Shown here: piece by piece, positions 7,439-15,508 of the stretch | Numbering within the stretch: position 1 is the first letter of the stretch | How the letters are laid out: the number at the start of each line of letters is the position of its first letter | Assembly (NCBI GenBank): GCA_026987375.1 | Contig: JALSMT010000022.1 | Location: 1-47,904 of the forward strand | Length of the DNA stretch: 47,904 nucleotides | Source: Thermaceae bacterium | Lineage (GTDB): Bacteria; Deinococcota; Deinococci; Deinococcales; Marinithermaceae | Direction: 5' to 3' | Made by a program: the position numbers and the translations under genes | Notes under the pieces: generated by a model | Database searches by the model: none | The model's input: the letters and a program-made list of their open reading frames with translations, nothing else | What the model was told of the DNA's origin: nothing

Positions 7439-8656
7439 TCACCCGCGACTCGATCCCTTAATTAGCCGTATGAGGTAAAAGGCGGCCACGAGAAGATATA
7501 GAGCTGCGCCTACCAAGAATGGCGCTTTGTGGCCGATAAGCTGCCAGCTATAGCCGCCGATGACGGGACCAAGGGCAAAACCCAGCCCCTCAAAGGTCAT
7601 CAGCGCCCCCCAGGAACTGGCTTTGTACTCGTCGGGGAGCGTACGTGAAATGAGACCTCCCCAGGCGGGTATCAGGATAGCCTGGACCGCGCCGGCAAAA
7701 ACGGCCATCAACACCAAGCCTAAAAGAGAAGCAATCTGTGAGAAAGCGAAAAGGGCGCCCCCGGCCAGGCTGAGAGCCAGCACGAAAATGCGGAACGGCT
7801 CACTTTTATCAACCAGCTTCCCAAACGGAGAAATCAAAGAAAACTCAGCGACGCCGCCGGCGACCATCGCCAGGATTAGGTCGCGAGTGCTAAAGCCGAG
7901 CTGGTCCAGGTAAGGGTAGAGAATAGGCGTCAAAAGCCCCAACGCCAGCATTTGCATTAGCGCTCCCGGAGCCAGCAAAACCAAGAGACGCCAGGGAAAG
8001 TTTCCTGTCCGCTGTTGCGGGGCGACGTTGCGGGCGAAAAACAGTAAAGCGCCGGCGAGGGCAAGGACCACCAACAAGACCAGGACAAAAGTGAGCGACG
8101 CCGCCGCCAGGCGCGCCGAGACCCCGTACAAGTAGCCGGTGAGCAGCACTCCTGCGCCGATGAAAGGGGCCACCAGGGTAAAGGTGAATCCTATGGCGCG
8201 GCCGTCTTCGTTATCGTTGGCGGCCCTGCTGGAAAAGGTCATCAGCGTAGGCCAGAAGGCAGAAACGGCTGCGCCGTTCAGCAGAGCGGCGGCGAGTATG
8301 AGAAATGGATTACCCGCAAAGATAATGAGCAGAGCGCTCAAAAACGCCAGCAGCGCCGCCGGCGGCAGTAAGCGCGCCGCTCCGTAGCGCTCGCTAAGGT
8401 GCCCAGCGGGCGAGCGCAACAGGGTATCGGCTAAGTATTGCAGCGTGGCCGCCAGGCCGACGACGCCCAGGCCCAGGTCCTTGCCGTGCAACTGCGGAAG
8501 ATACGCGGTAAAAATGCCGGTTCTGACGTACTCCGCTAGGCCGACTAGGCTAGCCAGCAAAAAAAGCGGCAGTAACTCAGCACGCCTCCAGGGCAGATGT
8601 TCTAGCAAACGGTTAAACAAGACGGGCCCCCAAAGCAGGGTTGCGGTGGTAGACAA
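7439..8656 (-). CDS. Major facilitator superfamily (MFS) transporter
   Basis: 405 residues with roughly twelve hydrophobic helices in two halves, as expected for a drug/sugar-type MFS permease. The loop 2-3 region contains DTLLRSPAGHLSERYGAARL, a version of the conserved G-x-L-x-D/E-R-x-G-R/x MFS motif, and the second half repeats it as SPFGKLVDKSEP. The C-terminal half holds GLGFALGPVIGGYSW, similar to motif C of exporters. The likely start is TTG at 8656; the upstream frame closes quickly and no ATG fits. A TAGAAT -10 box lies about 17 nt before it. Substrate is unknown. It is divergent from mfd and shares its promoter region. Confidence 0.85.
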   Translation of the reverse strand: MSTTATLLWGPVLFNRLLEHLPWRRAELLPLFLLASLVGLAEYVRTGIFTAYLPQLHGKDLGLGVVGLAATLQYLADTLLRSPAGHLSERYGAARLLPPAALLAFLSALLIIFAGNPFLILAAALLNGAAVSAFWPTLMTFSSRAANDNEDGRAIGFTFTLVAPFIGAGVLLTGYLYGVSARLAAASLTFVLVLLVVLALAGALLFFARNVAPQQRTGNFPWRLLVLLAPGALMQMLALGLLTPILYPYLDQLGFSTRDLILAMVAGGVAEFSLISPFGKLVDKSEPFRIFVLALSLAGGALFAFSQIASLLGLVLMAVFAGAVQAILIPAWGGLISRTLPDEYKASSWGALMTFEGLGFALGPVIGGYSWQLIGHKAPFLVGAALYLLVAAFYLIRLIKGSSRG

Positions 8657-8672
8657 GGAAACGCACGAACAC

Positions 8673-8679
8673 TATTCTA
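8673..8679. promoter_or_regulatory. Overlapping divergent -10 boxes for the MFS gene and mfd
   Basis: The same few bases read TATTCT (8673-8678) on the plus strand, towards mfd at 8709, and TAGAAT on the minus strand, towards the MFS gene at 8656. Only 52 nt separate the two start codons. No good -35 element was found for either direction, so the call is moderate. Confidence 0.4.
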
Positions 8680-8708
8680 ACGAAGCGCGGAGCGTCAGGC
8701 GGCTCTGC

Positions 8709-11672
8709 ATGTATATGGAGAATATGCAAGACAAAGACTACCAGGGTTACATGCTGGCCGGCCTCCCCCAGGTGGCGCGGGCGTATATATGGGCGCGGCG
8801 CGGCGGACCGTCAATTCTGTTAGCGCCCCGGGAGCGAATGCCGCTATACCGCGACGTGGGAGTATTTGGCGCGGCGGCTTGGTTCAATCCGGGAATAGAA
8901 CAGTACGGCGTCGCTGAGAAGGTAGCTTTCGACTACGAGGAGGCTAGCCGCGAGCTGCCGGCAAGCCCCGATGAATGGCGGCTGGTTCTGCAACGCGGAA
9001 AAACGTATAAACGGCAAGATTTGTTAGAAAAGCTGCACGCTCTGGGCTACGAGCGCGAAGAGACGTATCAGGTCAAAGGCGAAACTGTAATCATAGGAGA
9101 CGTTAGGGCTGAGTTTTTTGGCGAAGAGATCGAGTCTCTCTTCGTAGCGGGGAAACCGCAGGAAAGCGCCATAATAAACGCGCGAAAGCCGCTGCGCGAC
9201 GCGGAAAAGACTCCGGCTCTAAAGCTGTTCGGCGGTCCCGTTTTTATCGACACGCCGGTAACGCTGCCGCAAGAGTTGTGGCCTCTCCTCGAAGAGCGGG
9301 AGCTGATAACGTTTGGCGTCGGCGGCCCCACGTTGCCGAGCGCGAAAAGTAGCCTCATACCTTTGCCGCCGTATCACGCAAGACTGAAGCAATTTAAAAA
9401 AGACGTCGTTGAATGGCTGAAGAAGGGTTGGCGCGTAGCACTCGTTTACGAGCACGACAAGACGCGCCAGTACATCATTGAAAACTATCTGCAGGACGTG
9501 GAATACCGCCTCGGCGGAACGCTCTCTGAAAAGAGCGGCCTGCAGCTGCTGCCGGGCCGTTTCGCCGGCGGTTTTCTTGACGAAGAAAATAGACTGGTGT
9601 TGCTTACGGAACAGTTGCTCTTCTCTTTCGGCGGAGCTTGGGGGAGCCGTTCCAAGGTGTTCTCCTCCGCTAAGCGCCCGCAGGATCCGGGAGCTCTCAC
9701 GGCTGGCGACTACCTGATACACCCCGAACACGGTATAGGGCTTTTTCGGGGGATAGTCAGCCGTGAGGCGCTCGGCGCGGTGCGAGATTACCTAGAGCTA
9801 CGCTACGCCGGCGAAGGCCGTTTGTTCGTTCCGGTGGAGCAGCTGTATTTGCTAAGGCGCCACCCCGCGACCTCTGACGAGCCCCCAAAATTGTCGAGTC
9901 TGGGAAAGAAAGCCTGGCAGAAGGCCAAGGAGAAAGCCCAGGCGGACGCCGAGGCCTTGGCGCAAAAGCTACTGGTTTTACACGCCAAGAGAAGAGCTAC
10001 AAAAGGGAAAGCTTATCCAGCTATTCCGGAGTGGGACAGCCTGATAGTAGATACGTTCCCGCACAAACTAACAGAGGACCAAAAAAGGGCTCTGCAAGAC
10101 ACCCTGCGTGATCTCGAGTCGCCGGCGCCAATGGACCGCTTGATAAGCGGAGACGTAGGTTTTGGCAAGACCGAGATTGCCCTCAGGGCCGCCCACCGCG
10201 TGGTCGGCCACGGAGCTCAGGTCGTCTACCTGACGCCGACGACGCTGCTGGCGGAGCAGCATTATCAGACGTTCAAAGAGCGCTACCGCGAGCTGCCGGT
10301 GGAGGTGGCAATGCTCTCGCGGTTCACGCCCGAGGCCAGGGCGCGCGAGGCGCTGAGGGGCTTGGCGGAGGGAAAGGTCGATATAGTAATAGGAACGCAC
10401 CGCCTGCTGGGTGAGGCGGTAGAGGTTAAGCGGCTGGGATTACTGATAGTAGACGAGGAGCACCGCTTTGGCGTCGCGCAAAAAGAGCGCATAAAAGAAA
10501 TGGCCGCCAACGTGGACGTACTAATGCTTTCCGCTACCCCCATACCTCGCACGCTTTATCAGGCCTTAGTGGGCCTTAAAGACGTATCCAGCATTCAGAC
10601 CCCGCCGCCGGGCAGGAAACCGATAAATACTCTTGTGGCTCCGTACGATAACCAGCTGGTGCGCCAGGCGGTGCTCTACGAGCTGCAGCGGGGCGGGAAG
10701 ACGTTTTACGTACACGACCGCATTAGCAGCATAGAGGCTCGAGCCAGGCACCTTCAGCGCTTGTTGCCGGAGGCGCGGATCGCGGTGGTGCACGGCCAGA
10801 TGCCCGATAGGGATATCGAAGAGGTAATGTCGCACTTCGCGCGCGGAGCCTTCGACGTGCTGGTGGCCACCACGATAGTCGAATCGGGATTGGACATCCC
10901 CGAGGTAAATACGATAGTTATCGAGAGGGCCGACAAACTTGGGCTGGCCAGTCTCTACCAGCTGAGGGGAAGAGTGGGCAGGCGCTCGCAAGAAGCCTAC
11001 GCCTACTTATTGCACCCCCGTAAGTTGAGCGAAGCGGCCGAAAGGAGGCTGGCGGCGCTCGAAGACCTGACCGACCTGGGCAGCGGTCACAGGCTGGCGG
11101 AAAAGGACATGCAGATTCGCGGAGTAGGCAACATTCTTGGTCCAGAGCAGCACGGGCACATACAAGCGGTCAGTTTCGAGGTTTATACCGAGCTGCTGGC
11201 GCAGGCGGTCAAAAAGCTGCAGGGTAAGGAAGAACCCGATCTGCGCAGGGTCAGTATAGACCTAGCCGTCAGCGCCAGGCTGACGCCGCAGTACATCAGA
11301 GACGCAGCAGAGCGCAGCCGTGTCTACGGCAAACTGGCCGAGGCCGGCAGAATAGCAGACTTGGTCAGGCTCGAGCGCAGCCTCAAAAACAGCTACGGCG
11401 CGATGCCGCAAGAAGTCGCAAACTTATTCGCGCTTTCGCGGCTGAGGATAGTAGCGGAGCAGAGGGGGGTCCTTTCAATCAGCGAAGACGAGCAGTACGT
11501 TCAGCTCGTCCTCGCCAAGTGGCCTATTGAGTACGACGCCAAAGGGATGCGGCAACTGGGGGTGCCGGTAGAAGAAACCCGCTACCCTCCAGGGCTGCGC
11601 TTCCCCAAGAGACGTCTCGCGCCTGAGCAGTATATAGATACAGCTATGCACGTTATATATCAGTTGGGATAA
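8709..11672 (+). CDS. mfd: Transcription-repair coupling factor Mfd
   Basis: 987 residues from the ATG at 8709, clearly shorter than the roughly 1150 of E. coli Mfd but like Thermus Mfd. Mfd displaces stalled RNA polymerase and recruits UvrA to the lesion. The N-terminal UvrB-like region is present (GYMLAGLPQVARAYIWARRG) without a functional Walker A. The RNA-polymerase-interaction domain has GDYLIHPEHGIGLFRGI. The translocase follows: Walker A GDVGFGKTE (near residue 481), VDEEHRFG (Walker B), LSATPIPRTL, and VATTIVESGLDIPEVNTI with QLRGRVGR. The TRG motif HRLAEKDMQIRGVGNILG and a D7 domain end it. The frame stays open upstream of 8709, but that part runs antisense through the MFS gene and does not look like protein. 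Confidence 0.95.
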   Translation: MYMENMQDKDYQGYMLAGLPQVARAYIWARRGGPSILLAPRERMPLYRDVGVFGAAAWFNPGIEQYGVAEKVAFDYEEASRELPASPDEWRLVLQRGKTYKRQDLLEKLHALGYEREETYQVKGETVIIGDVRAEFFGEEIESLFVAGKPQESAIINARKPLRDAEKTPALKLFGGPVFIDTPVTLPQELWPLLEERELITFGVGGPTLPSAKSSLIPLPPYHARLKQFKKDVVEWLKKGWRVALVYEHDKTRQYIIENYLQDVEYRLGGTLSEKSGLQLLPGRFAGGFLDEENRLVLLTEQLLFSFGGAWGSRSKVFSSAKRPQDPGALTAGDYLIHPEHGIGLFRGIVSREALGAVRDYLELRYAGEGRLFVPVEQLYLLRRHPATSDEPPKLSSLGKKAWQKAKEKAQADAEALAQKLLVLHAKRRATKGKAYPAIPEWDSLIVDTFPHKLTEDQKRALQDTLRDLESPAPMDRLISGDVGFGKTEIALRAAHRVVGHGAQVVYLTPTTLLAEQHYQTFKERYRELPVEVAMLSRFTPEARAREALRGLAEGKVDIVIGTHRLLGEAVEVKRLGLLIVDEEHRFGVAQKERIKEMAANVDVLMLSATPIPRTLYQALVGLKDVSSIQTPPPGRKPINTLVAPYDNQLVRQAVLYELQRGGKTFYVHDRISSIEARARHLQRLLPEARIAVVHGQMPDRDIEEVMSHFARGAFDVLVATTIVESGLDIPEVNTIVIERADKLGLASLYQLRGRVGRRSQEAYAYLLHPRKLSEAAERRLAALEDLTDLGSGHRLAEKDMQIRGVGNILGPEQHGHIQAVSFEVYTELLAQAVKKLQGKEEPDLRRVSIDLAVSARLTPQYIRDAAERSRVYGKLAEAGRIADLVRLERSLKNSYGAMPQEVANLFALSRLRIVAEQRGVLSISEDEQYVQLVLAKWPIEYDAKGMRQLGVPVEETRYPPGLRFPKRRLAPEQYIDTAMHVIYQLG

Positions 11673-11718
11673 TCATCACATAACAAACATCGCAAAAATA
11701 CGACCGGTATAAGTAATA

Positions 11719-11724
11719 TATAAT
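11719..11724 (+). promoter_or_regulatory. Consensus -10 box (TATAAT) directly before the DHH-CBS-NTase start
   Basis: TATAAT ends 9 nt before the ATG at 11734 within a very A/T-rich 60-nt spacer after mfd. Transcription should begin at or within a few bases of the ATG, so the message is leaderless or nearly so. No Shine-Dalgarno sequence is present. Confidence 0.65.
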
Positions 11725-11733
11725 TTAAAGACG

Positions 11734-14193
11734 ATGGTAATAATCCTCGGGCATGAAAATCTCGACCTAGACGCCTTAGGTTCCATGGTGCTGGCCAGAT
11801 ATCTCCACCCCGGCGCTAGGCTGGTACGCGTCGGCGGATTCGACAGCAGGATACAGAAAGTGCTCGACGATTACGGCGATAAGCTAGAGATACTCGACGA
11901 GGACGAAGTGGAGCCGCAGCAAGTCAGCAGCCTGGTAGTTTGCGATACTTCCAGCGCCTCTAGGCTCGGTAAGTTCTCGCTATTAGTAGGCAAGGCGCCA
12001 GTAACGGTCTATGACCACCACACATACGGCAAAAACAGCATTCCAGCAGTCGCGGGTTCGCTGCGCGAAACTGGGGCTACGGTCACGGTACTGGTGGGCC
12101 TGCTCCGGGAAAGAGGCATTGGCATTGGGGCCGAAGAGGCCACACTGGCCTACGCCGGGCTGTACGAAGATACAGGTGGATTCAGCTATCCGGGCACCAG
12201 CGCAGATGACCTGCGGGCCGCGGCCTGGCTCCTGGAAAACGGAGCAAACCTTTTGCGGGTCAACGATTGGTTGCAGACGGCGCAAGCGGGCGCCTCGCCT
12301 CATGAATTGCAGAGGCTGCTAGAGGGCGCGACGGTTGAAGAGGTGTCGGGCTACAGTGTCGCTTTACTGAAGATATCTAAAGCTGACTACTCTTATTCAC
12401 TAGCACCGCTAGCTGGCGAACTGCTAAAAATCTCAGCGGCAGACGCAGCATTCGTTTTACTCGAGCAGGAAGGACAAACTTTGATAATCGCCCGTAGTAA
12501 GAAACGTCTGGATGTCGGCAGGATATTGCAAGGCGCCTACGGTGGCGGAGGCCACGCCGCCGCAGCCTTCGCCCGTGCTGAGGCGGGAGTAGACGAGGTC
12601 GCCGCGAGCCTGCTCGCGCAAATACGCAATAGCTCTCCAGCGATACGGCTATTCGACGTAATGACGAAGCCTATCGTAGGTCTCGCCCCAGACACGACGG
12701 CGCAAGAGGCGCTGGCGCAGATGCGCAGGCTTGGCTATGGGGCAATGCCCGTGCTGGACGAAAACGAGCACGTTGTAGGCGTAGTAAGGCGCCGCGATCT
12801 GGAAAGGGCCGTTCGTTACGGCATGGGTACCGGTGCGGTAAAATCGCTGGCCTCGACGGCTAAGACCTTGCCCAGGAACGCTCCGCTGGCTGCGGCCAAA
12901 AGGGCCTTGAAGGAGGGAGCGGGAAAAGTGGTAATCGTCGACCAGGCGGGCAGGGCGGTTGGAATATTCACGCGCACCGACCTGTACCGCTTGCCGCAAA
13001 AGCCCGAAAGCGACACCCCCGAAACAATCTGGCGCGGTCTGCCGCAGGGAGTCAGAGAGGTGCTCGAGGCCATACCAGAAATTACCCCAGAGGGTAGCGT
13101 ATACCTAGTCGGCGGATCGATAAGAGACGCTTTGCTTGGCGAATCGAGCCCGGACGTTGACTTGGTAGTCGAAGGCCTAGCCCCTGCGCTTCTAGCTAAG
13201 GAGCTTACCTTGCGGTTCGGCGGCTCCTATTCGCAGCACTATGCCTTCGCAACGGCTCACGCCGCTCTCGAGAGCGGCATAGAGGTGGACATAGCTACCG
13301 CGCGAGAAGAAGAATACCGCGAGCCGGGAGCGCTCCCGCAAGTGCGCGAGAGCAGCCTGGCGCGAGACCTGGCAAGGCGGGATTTTAGCGTAAATGCGAT
13401 GGCCATGAGGCTGACGCCAGAACCGCGGCTGCTAATAGATCCCTTCGGCGGGCTCGACGACTTACCAGCTAAGCTGTTGCGGCCGCTACATCCCTTAAGC
13501 TTTCTGGAGGATCCCAGCCGCATCATCAGGGGCGTCAGGCTACAGGCGAGACTTGGTTTCGTTTTTCACGAAGAGGCCGAGAGGCAGCTACGCGAGGCTC
13601 TGTCCCGCCCAATAACGGCACAGTCGGCGCGGCGGCTAGGGCGCGAATTAAGGCTGTTGCTGGCCGAGCCGAATCCCTTGCGTGCGCTAAGAATCGCCGA
13701 TAGATACCAGCTGCTTGAAAAGCTATACGGCCTAAAAGTTGCAGCAGAGACCTGGCAGGCGCTCGAGCGTCTGCAGTCGCTAAGGCCAGCCAAAAGGGTA
13801 GAGCCCGAATCGTATGGCTTACTTCTGCTCAGCAGTTCCCAAGACGCCGAGGCCTTGCTGCAAGATTACTCCTTACCGAGACGCTGGTTGCAGGGGCTGG
13901 AAGTTGTGAGAAAGCCGCCGCAGGATATCGACAAAGTGCGGGCGCTAGGCAAGCCGATAATAGACGCGGTAGCGGCGCTGCACCCGCAGCTGGCCGAGCC
14001 GCTTTCTCGCCCGCAACAGCGTCTGATGGGACGCGACCTACTGGCTATGGGGATGAAGCCCGGACCCCGCGTTGGCGAGGTGCTGCGACGACTGCGGCAG
14101 GCGCGGCAAAGCGGGGAAGTCAGTAATTATGATGAAGAGCTCACACTTGCGCGTAGACTGATTGATGAATATGGGACTACTAACCTACCTTAG
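11734..14193 (+). CDS. DHH/DHHA1 - CBS - tRNA nucleotidyltransferase fusion (CCA/CC/A-adding type)
   Basis: 819 residues with three modules. Residues 1-300 are a DHH/DHHA1 phosphoesterase (nanoRNase-like): GHENLDLDALGS, VCDTSS, YDHHTYG (94-96), and GGGGHAAAA near 270. Residues 305-430 are two CBS domains (FDVMTKPIV ... VVGVVRRRDLERA; VGIFTRTDLYRL), usually nucleotide sensors. Residues 450 onward are a class II poly(A) polymerase/tRNA nucleotidyltransferase: VYLVGGSIRDALLG, PDVDLVVEG (catalytic Asp pair), RRDFSVNAMA and DPSRIIRGVRL. Fusions of this order are known in Aquifex, Geobacter and Deinococcota; in some of them CC- and A-addition are split between two enzymes, so whether this adds C, A or CCA cannot be decided here. 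It starts at 11734 from its own promoter and overlaps the next gene by about 29 nt. Confidence 0.9.
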   Translation: MVIILGHENLDLDALGSMVLARYLHPGARLVRVGGFDSRIQKVLDDYGDKLEILDEDEVEPQQVSSLVVCDTSSASRLGKFSLLVGKAPVTVYDHHTYGKNSIPAVAGSLRETGATVTVLVGLLRERGIGIGAEEATLAYAGLYEDTGGFSYPGTSADDLRAAAWLLENGANLLRVNDWLQTAQAGASPHELQRLLEGATVEEVSGYSVALLKISKADYSYSLAPLAGELLKISAADAAFVLLEQEGQTLIIARSKKRLDVGRILQGAYGGGGHAAAAFARAEAGVDEVAASLLAQIRNSSPAIRLFDVMTKPIVGLAPDTTAQEALAQMRRLGYGAMPVLDENEHVVGVVRRRDLERAVRYGMGTGAVKSLASTAKTLPRNAPLAAAKRALKEGAGKVVIVDQAGRAVGIFTRTDLYRLPQKPESDTPETIWRGLPQGVREVLEAIPEITPEGSVYLVGGSIRDALLGESSPDVDLVVEGLAPALLAKELTLRFGGSYSQHYAFATAHAALESGIEVDIATAREEEYREPGALPQVRESSLARDLARRDFSVNAMAMRLTPEPRLLIDPFGGLDDLPAKLLRPLHPLSFLEDPSRIIRGVRLQARLGFVFHEEAERQLREALSRPITAQSARRLGRELRLLLAEPNPLRALRIADRYQLLEKLYGLKVAAETWQALERLQSLRPAKRVEPESYGLLLLSSSQDAEALLQDYSLPRRWLQGLEVVRKPPQDIDKVRALGKPIIDAVAALHPQLAEPLSRPQQRLMGRDLLAMGMKPGPRVGEVLRRLRQARQSGEVSNYDEELTLARRLIDEYGTTNLP
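14154..14159 (+). promoter_or_regulatory. Possible -10 element (TAGACT) before the first S2P-like gene
   Basis: TAGACT lies 5 nt before the ATG at 14165, inside the end of the upstream gene. No Shine-Dalgarno sequence precedes this start. The same hexamer occurs 6 nt before the starts at 192 and 44910. It may be chance, since it falls within coding sequence. Confidence 0.25.
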
Positions 14194-14791
14194 CCAACCG
14201 CTAGTATTCCTGGTGGCGTTCGCCGCTTCAGCCTTCGGGCTAGTTGTACACAACCTCGTTCAGGCGTGGGCGGCTGATTACTACAAAGACTCGCTGCCGC
14301 GGCGCATGGGTTTTCTGACGCTGGACGCCAAGACCCACCTCGACCCGTTAGGACTGTTGTTCTTGGCAATTTTCGGTTTTGGTTGGCCAAAAAGCGTACC
14401 TTTCAGGCTCAGCGGCCGCAAGGGTTTGATAGTTTCCATGCTGGGGCCTGTGGGTTTTTTGCTAACGGCGTTCGTATACCTCGTGCTGGCCGCACTGCTG
14501 CCAAACAATTTCGGGCTGGGGCAGATAGCTCTCGGGCTACAGGTCTCGGCCAGCGTAATGGTGCTGGAGGCGGCGGTATTCTTGTTTCCAGTGCCGCCGC
14601 TGGACGGCGCTAGGGCGGTCTACGCCGCCGGCAGCTACCAGGCGCGCAGGTTTATGGATCAGTTGGCGTCTTACGGGACGCTTGGCTTCGTGTTGATTTT
14701 CTTGGTTTTGAGCTATACGGGCGTCCTTGGGGCTGTTCAGAGCGGCCTGCTGGGTCTGCTAGCAACGGCTTTGCGCACGATAGGACTGTGA
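14165..14791 (+). CDS. Site-2-protease-like membrane protein lacking the catalytic motif
   Basis: 208 residues, about five or six hydrophobic helices, homologous in layout to the M50 protease encoded next to it. Where the active member has HELGH, this one reads HNLVQ (14249-14263): the first His remains, but the catalytic Glu is Asn and the second zinc His is Gln. Other family landmarks remain: KTHLDPLGLLFLAIFGFGWPK (matching the partner's AHLDPLG) and the VPPLDGARA region that normally supplies the third zinc ligand Asp. It should therefore not be a zinc protease; a regulatory or scaffold pseudoprotease is a plausible inference. ATG at 14165 is chosen (TTG at 14162 and ATG at 14171 are alternatives). 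It overlaps the upstream fusion gene by 29 nt and ends 7 nt before the active paralogue. Confidence 0.8.
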   Translation: MNMGLLTYLSQPLVFLVAFAASAFGLVVHNLVQAWAADYYKDSLPRRMGFLTLDAKTHLDPLGLLFLAIFGFGWPKSVPFRLSGRKGLIVSMLGPVGFLLTAFVYLVLAALLPNNFGLGQIALGLQVSASVMVLEAAVFLFPVPPLDGARAVYAAGSYQARRFMDQLASYGTLGFVLIFLVLSYTGVLGAVQSGLLGLLATALRTIGL

Positions 14792-14798
14792 TAAGAAT

Positions 14799-15473
14799 AT
14801 GCTGATAAGTCTTCTCCTGAAAGAACCACTCACGTTTCTGATACTCGCCAGCGTCCTGGTAATATCCTTAGTCTTACACGAGCTGGGGCACGGGTTCGCG
14901 GCTTACCTTTTCGGAGACGATACCGCCAAACGCGCTGGCAGGCTCACTTTGAACCCACTTGCGCACCTGGACCCTTTAGGCGCTTTGCTACTACTATTTG
15001 CGGGTGTAGGCTGGGCGAGGCCCGTGCCAATATCAGTAGCCAAGCTGCGGCCTGCGAGGCTGGGATTGTTGGCGGTGTCAGTAGCGGGGATACTAATAAA
15101 CCTGACGTTGGCTACGGTATTCGGGTTGCTGTTATACCGGCTTTACGCAGGCGACCCTCAGACCGTTTACTACGCTTTGGTGAAGAACAATCCTCATGGC
15201 GCTTTGGGCGTCGCTGCGATAGTCTTTTTTTACGCCGGCGTAATAAACCTCATTTTGGCGCTCTTCAACCTCGTGCCCGTACCCCCGCTAGACGGATCGC
15301 GGATCCTCTTATCAGCGCTCCCCAAGAAGTATCAGCCTCTCGTCTGGAAGCTGGACAGATACGCAATGTACACCTTTTTGCTCATCGTCGCAGACCTTCG
15401 CCTTAACGGGCCCATTTCTAGAATGCTAGACTACGCGCAGACGATCTATCTGGGAATGATATTCGGGGGCTAA
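14799..15473 (+). CDS. Site-2 protease family (M50) intramembrane zinc metalloprotease
   Basis: 224 residues. Helix 1 carries LVLHELGHGFAAYLFG, the complete HExxH zinc motif (14877-14891), followed by the conserved LNPLAHLDPLGALLLLFAGVGWARPVP. The third ligand Asp lies in VPVPPLDGSRIL near the C-terminus. This is the minimal S2P form without PDZ domain, as in Thermus and other thermophiles. S2P enzymes cut transmembrane segments, for example of anti-sigma factors or signal peptides; the substrate is unknown. It follows a non-catalytic paralogue after 7 nt, so the pair was likely produced by tandem duplication and is co-transcribed. No PDZ or signal peptide is present. Confidence 0.92.
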   Translation: MLISLLLKEPLTFLILASVLVISLVLHELGHGFAAYLFGDDTAKRAGRLTLNPLAHLDPLGALLLLFAGVGWARPVPISVAKLRPARLGLLAVSVAGILINLTLATVFGLLLYRLYAGDPQTVYYALVKNNPHGALGVAAIVFFYAGVINLILALFNLVPVPPLDGSRILLSALPKKYQPLVWKLDRYAMYTFLLIVADLRLNGPISRMLDYAQTIYLGMIFGG

Positions 15474-15507
15474 GGGGCCGTAGTGCGCGCCCTACGGCCC
15501 CTTAGCC
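15468..15507. terminator. Long perfect hairpin between convergent S2P and ileS genes
   Basis: A perfect 16-bp inverted repeat (15468-15483 with 15492-15507) surrounds an 8-nt loop. It includes the stop of the plus-strand protease and ends 1 nt before the ileS stop. There is no U-run on either side, so it may be a Rho-independent terminator of the tail-less kind or only a block to convergent readthrough and 3' exonucleases. Confidence 0.65.
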
Positions 15508-15508
15508 G

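Noticed and set aside
8445-8708. In-frame upstream extension of mfd
   Set aside because: The 88 extra codons run antisense through the MFS gene and are Arg/Ser/Pro-rich without homology; the ATG at 8709 fits the family start.
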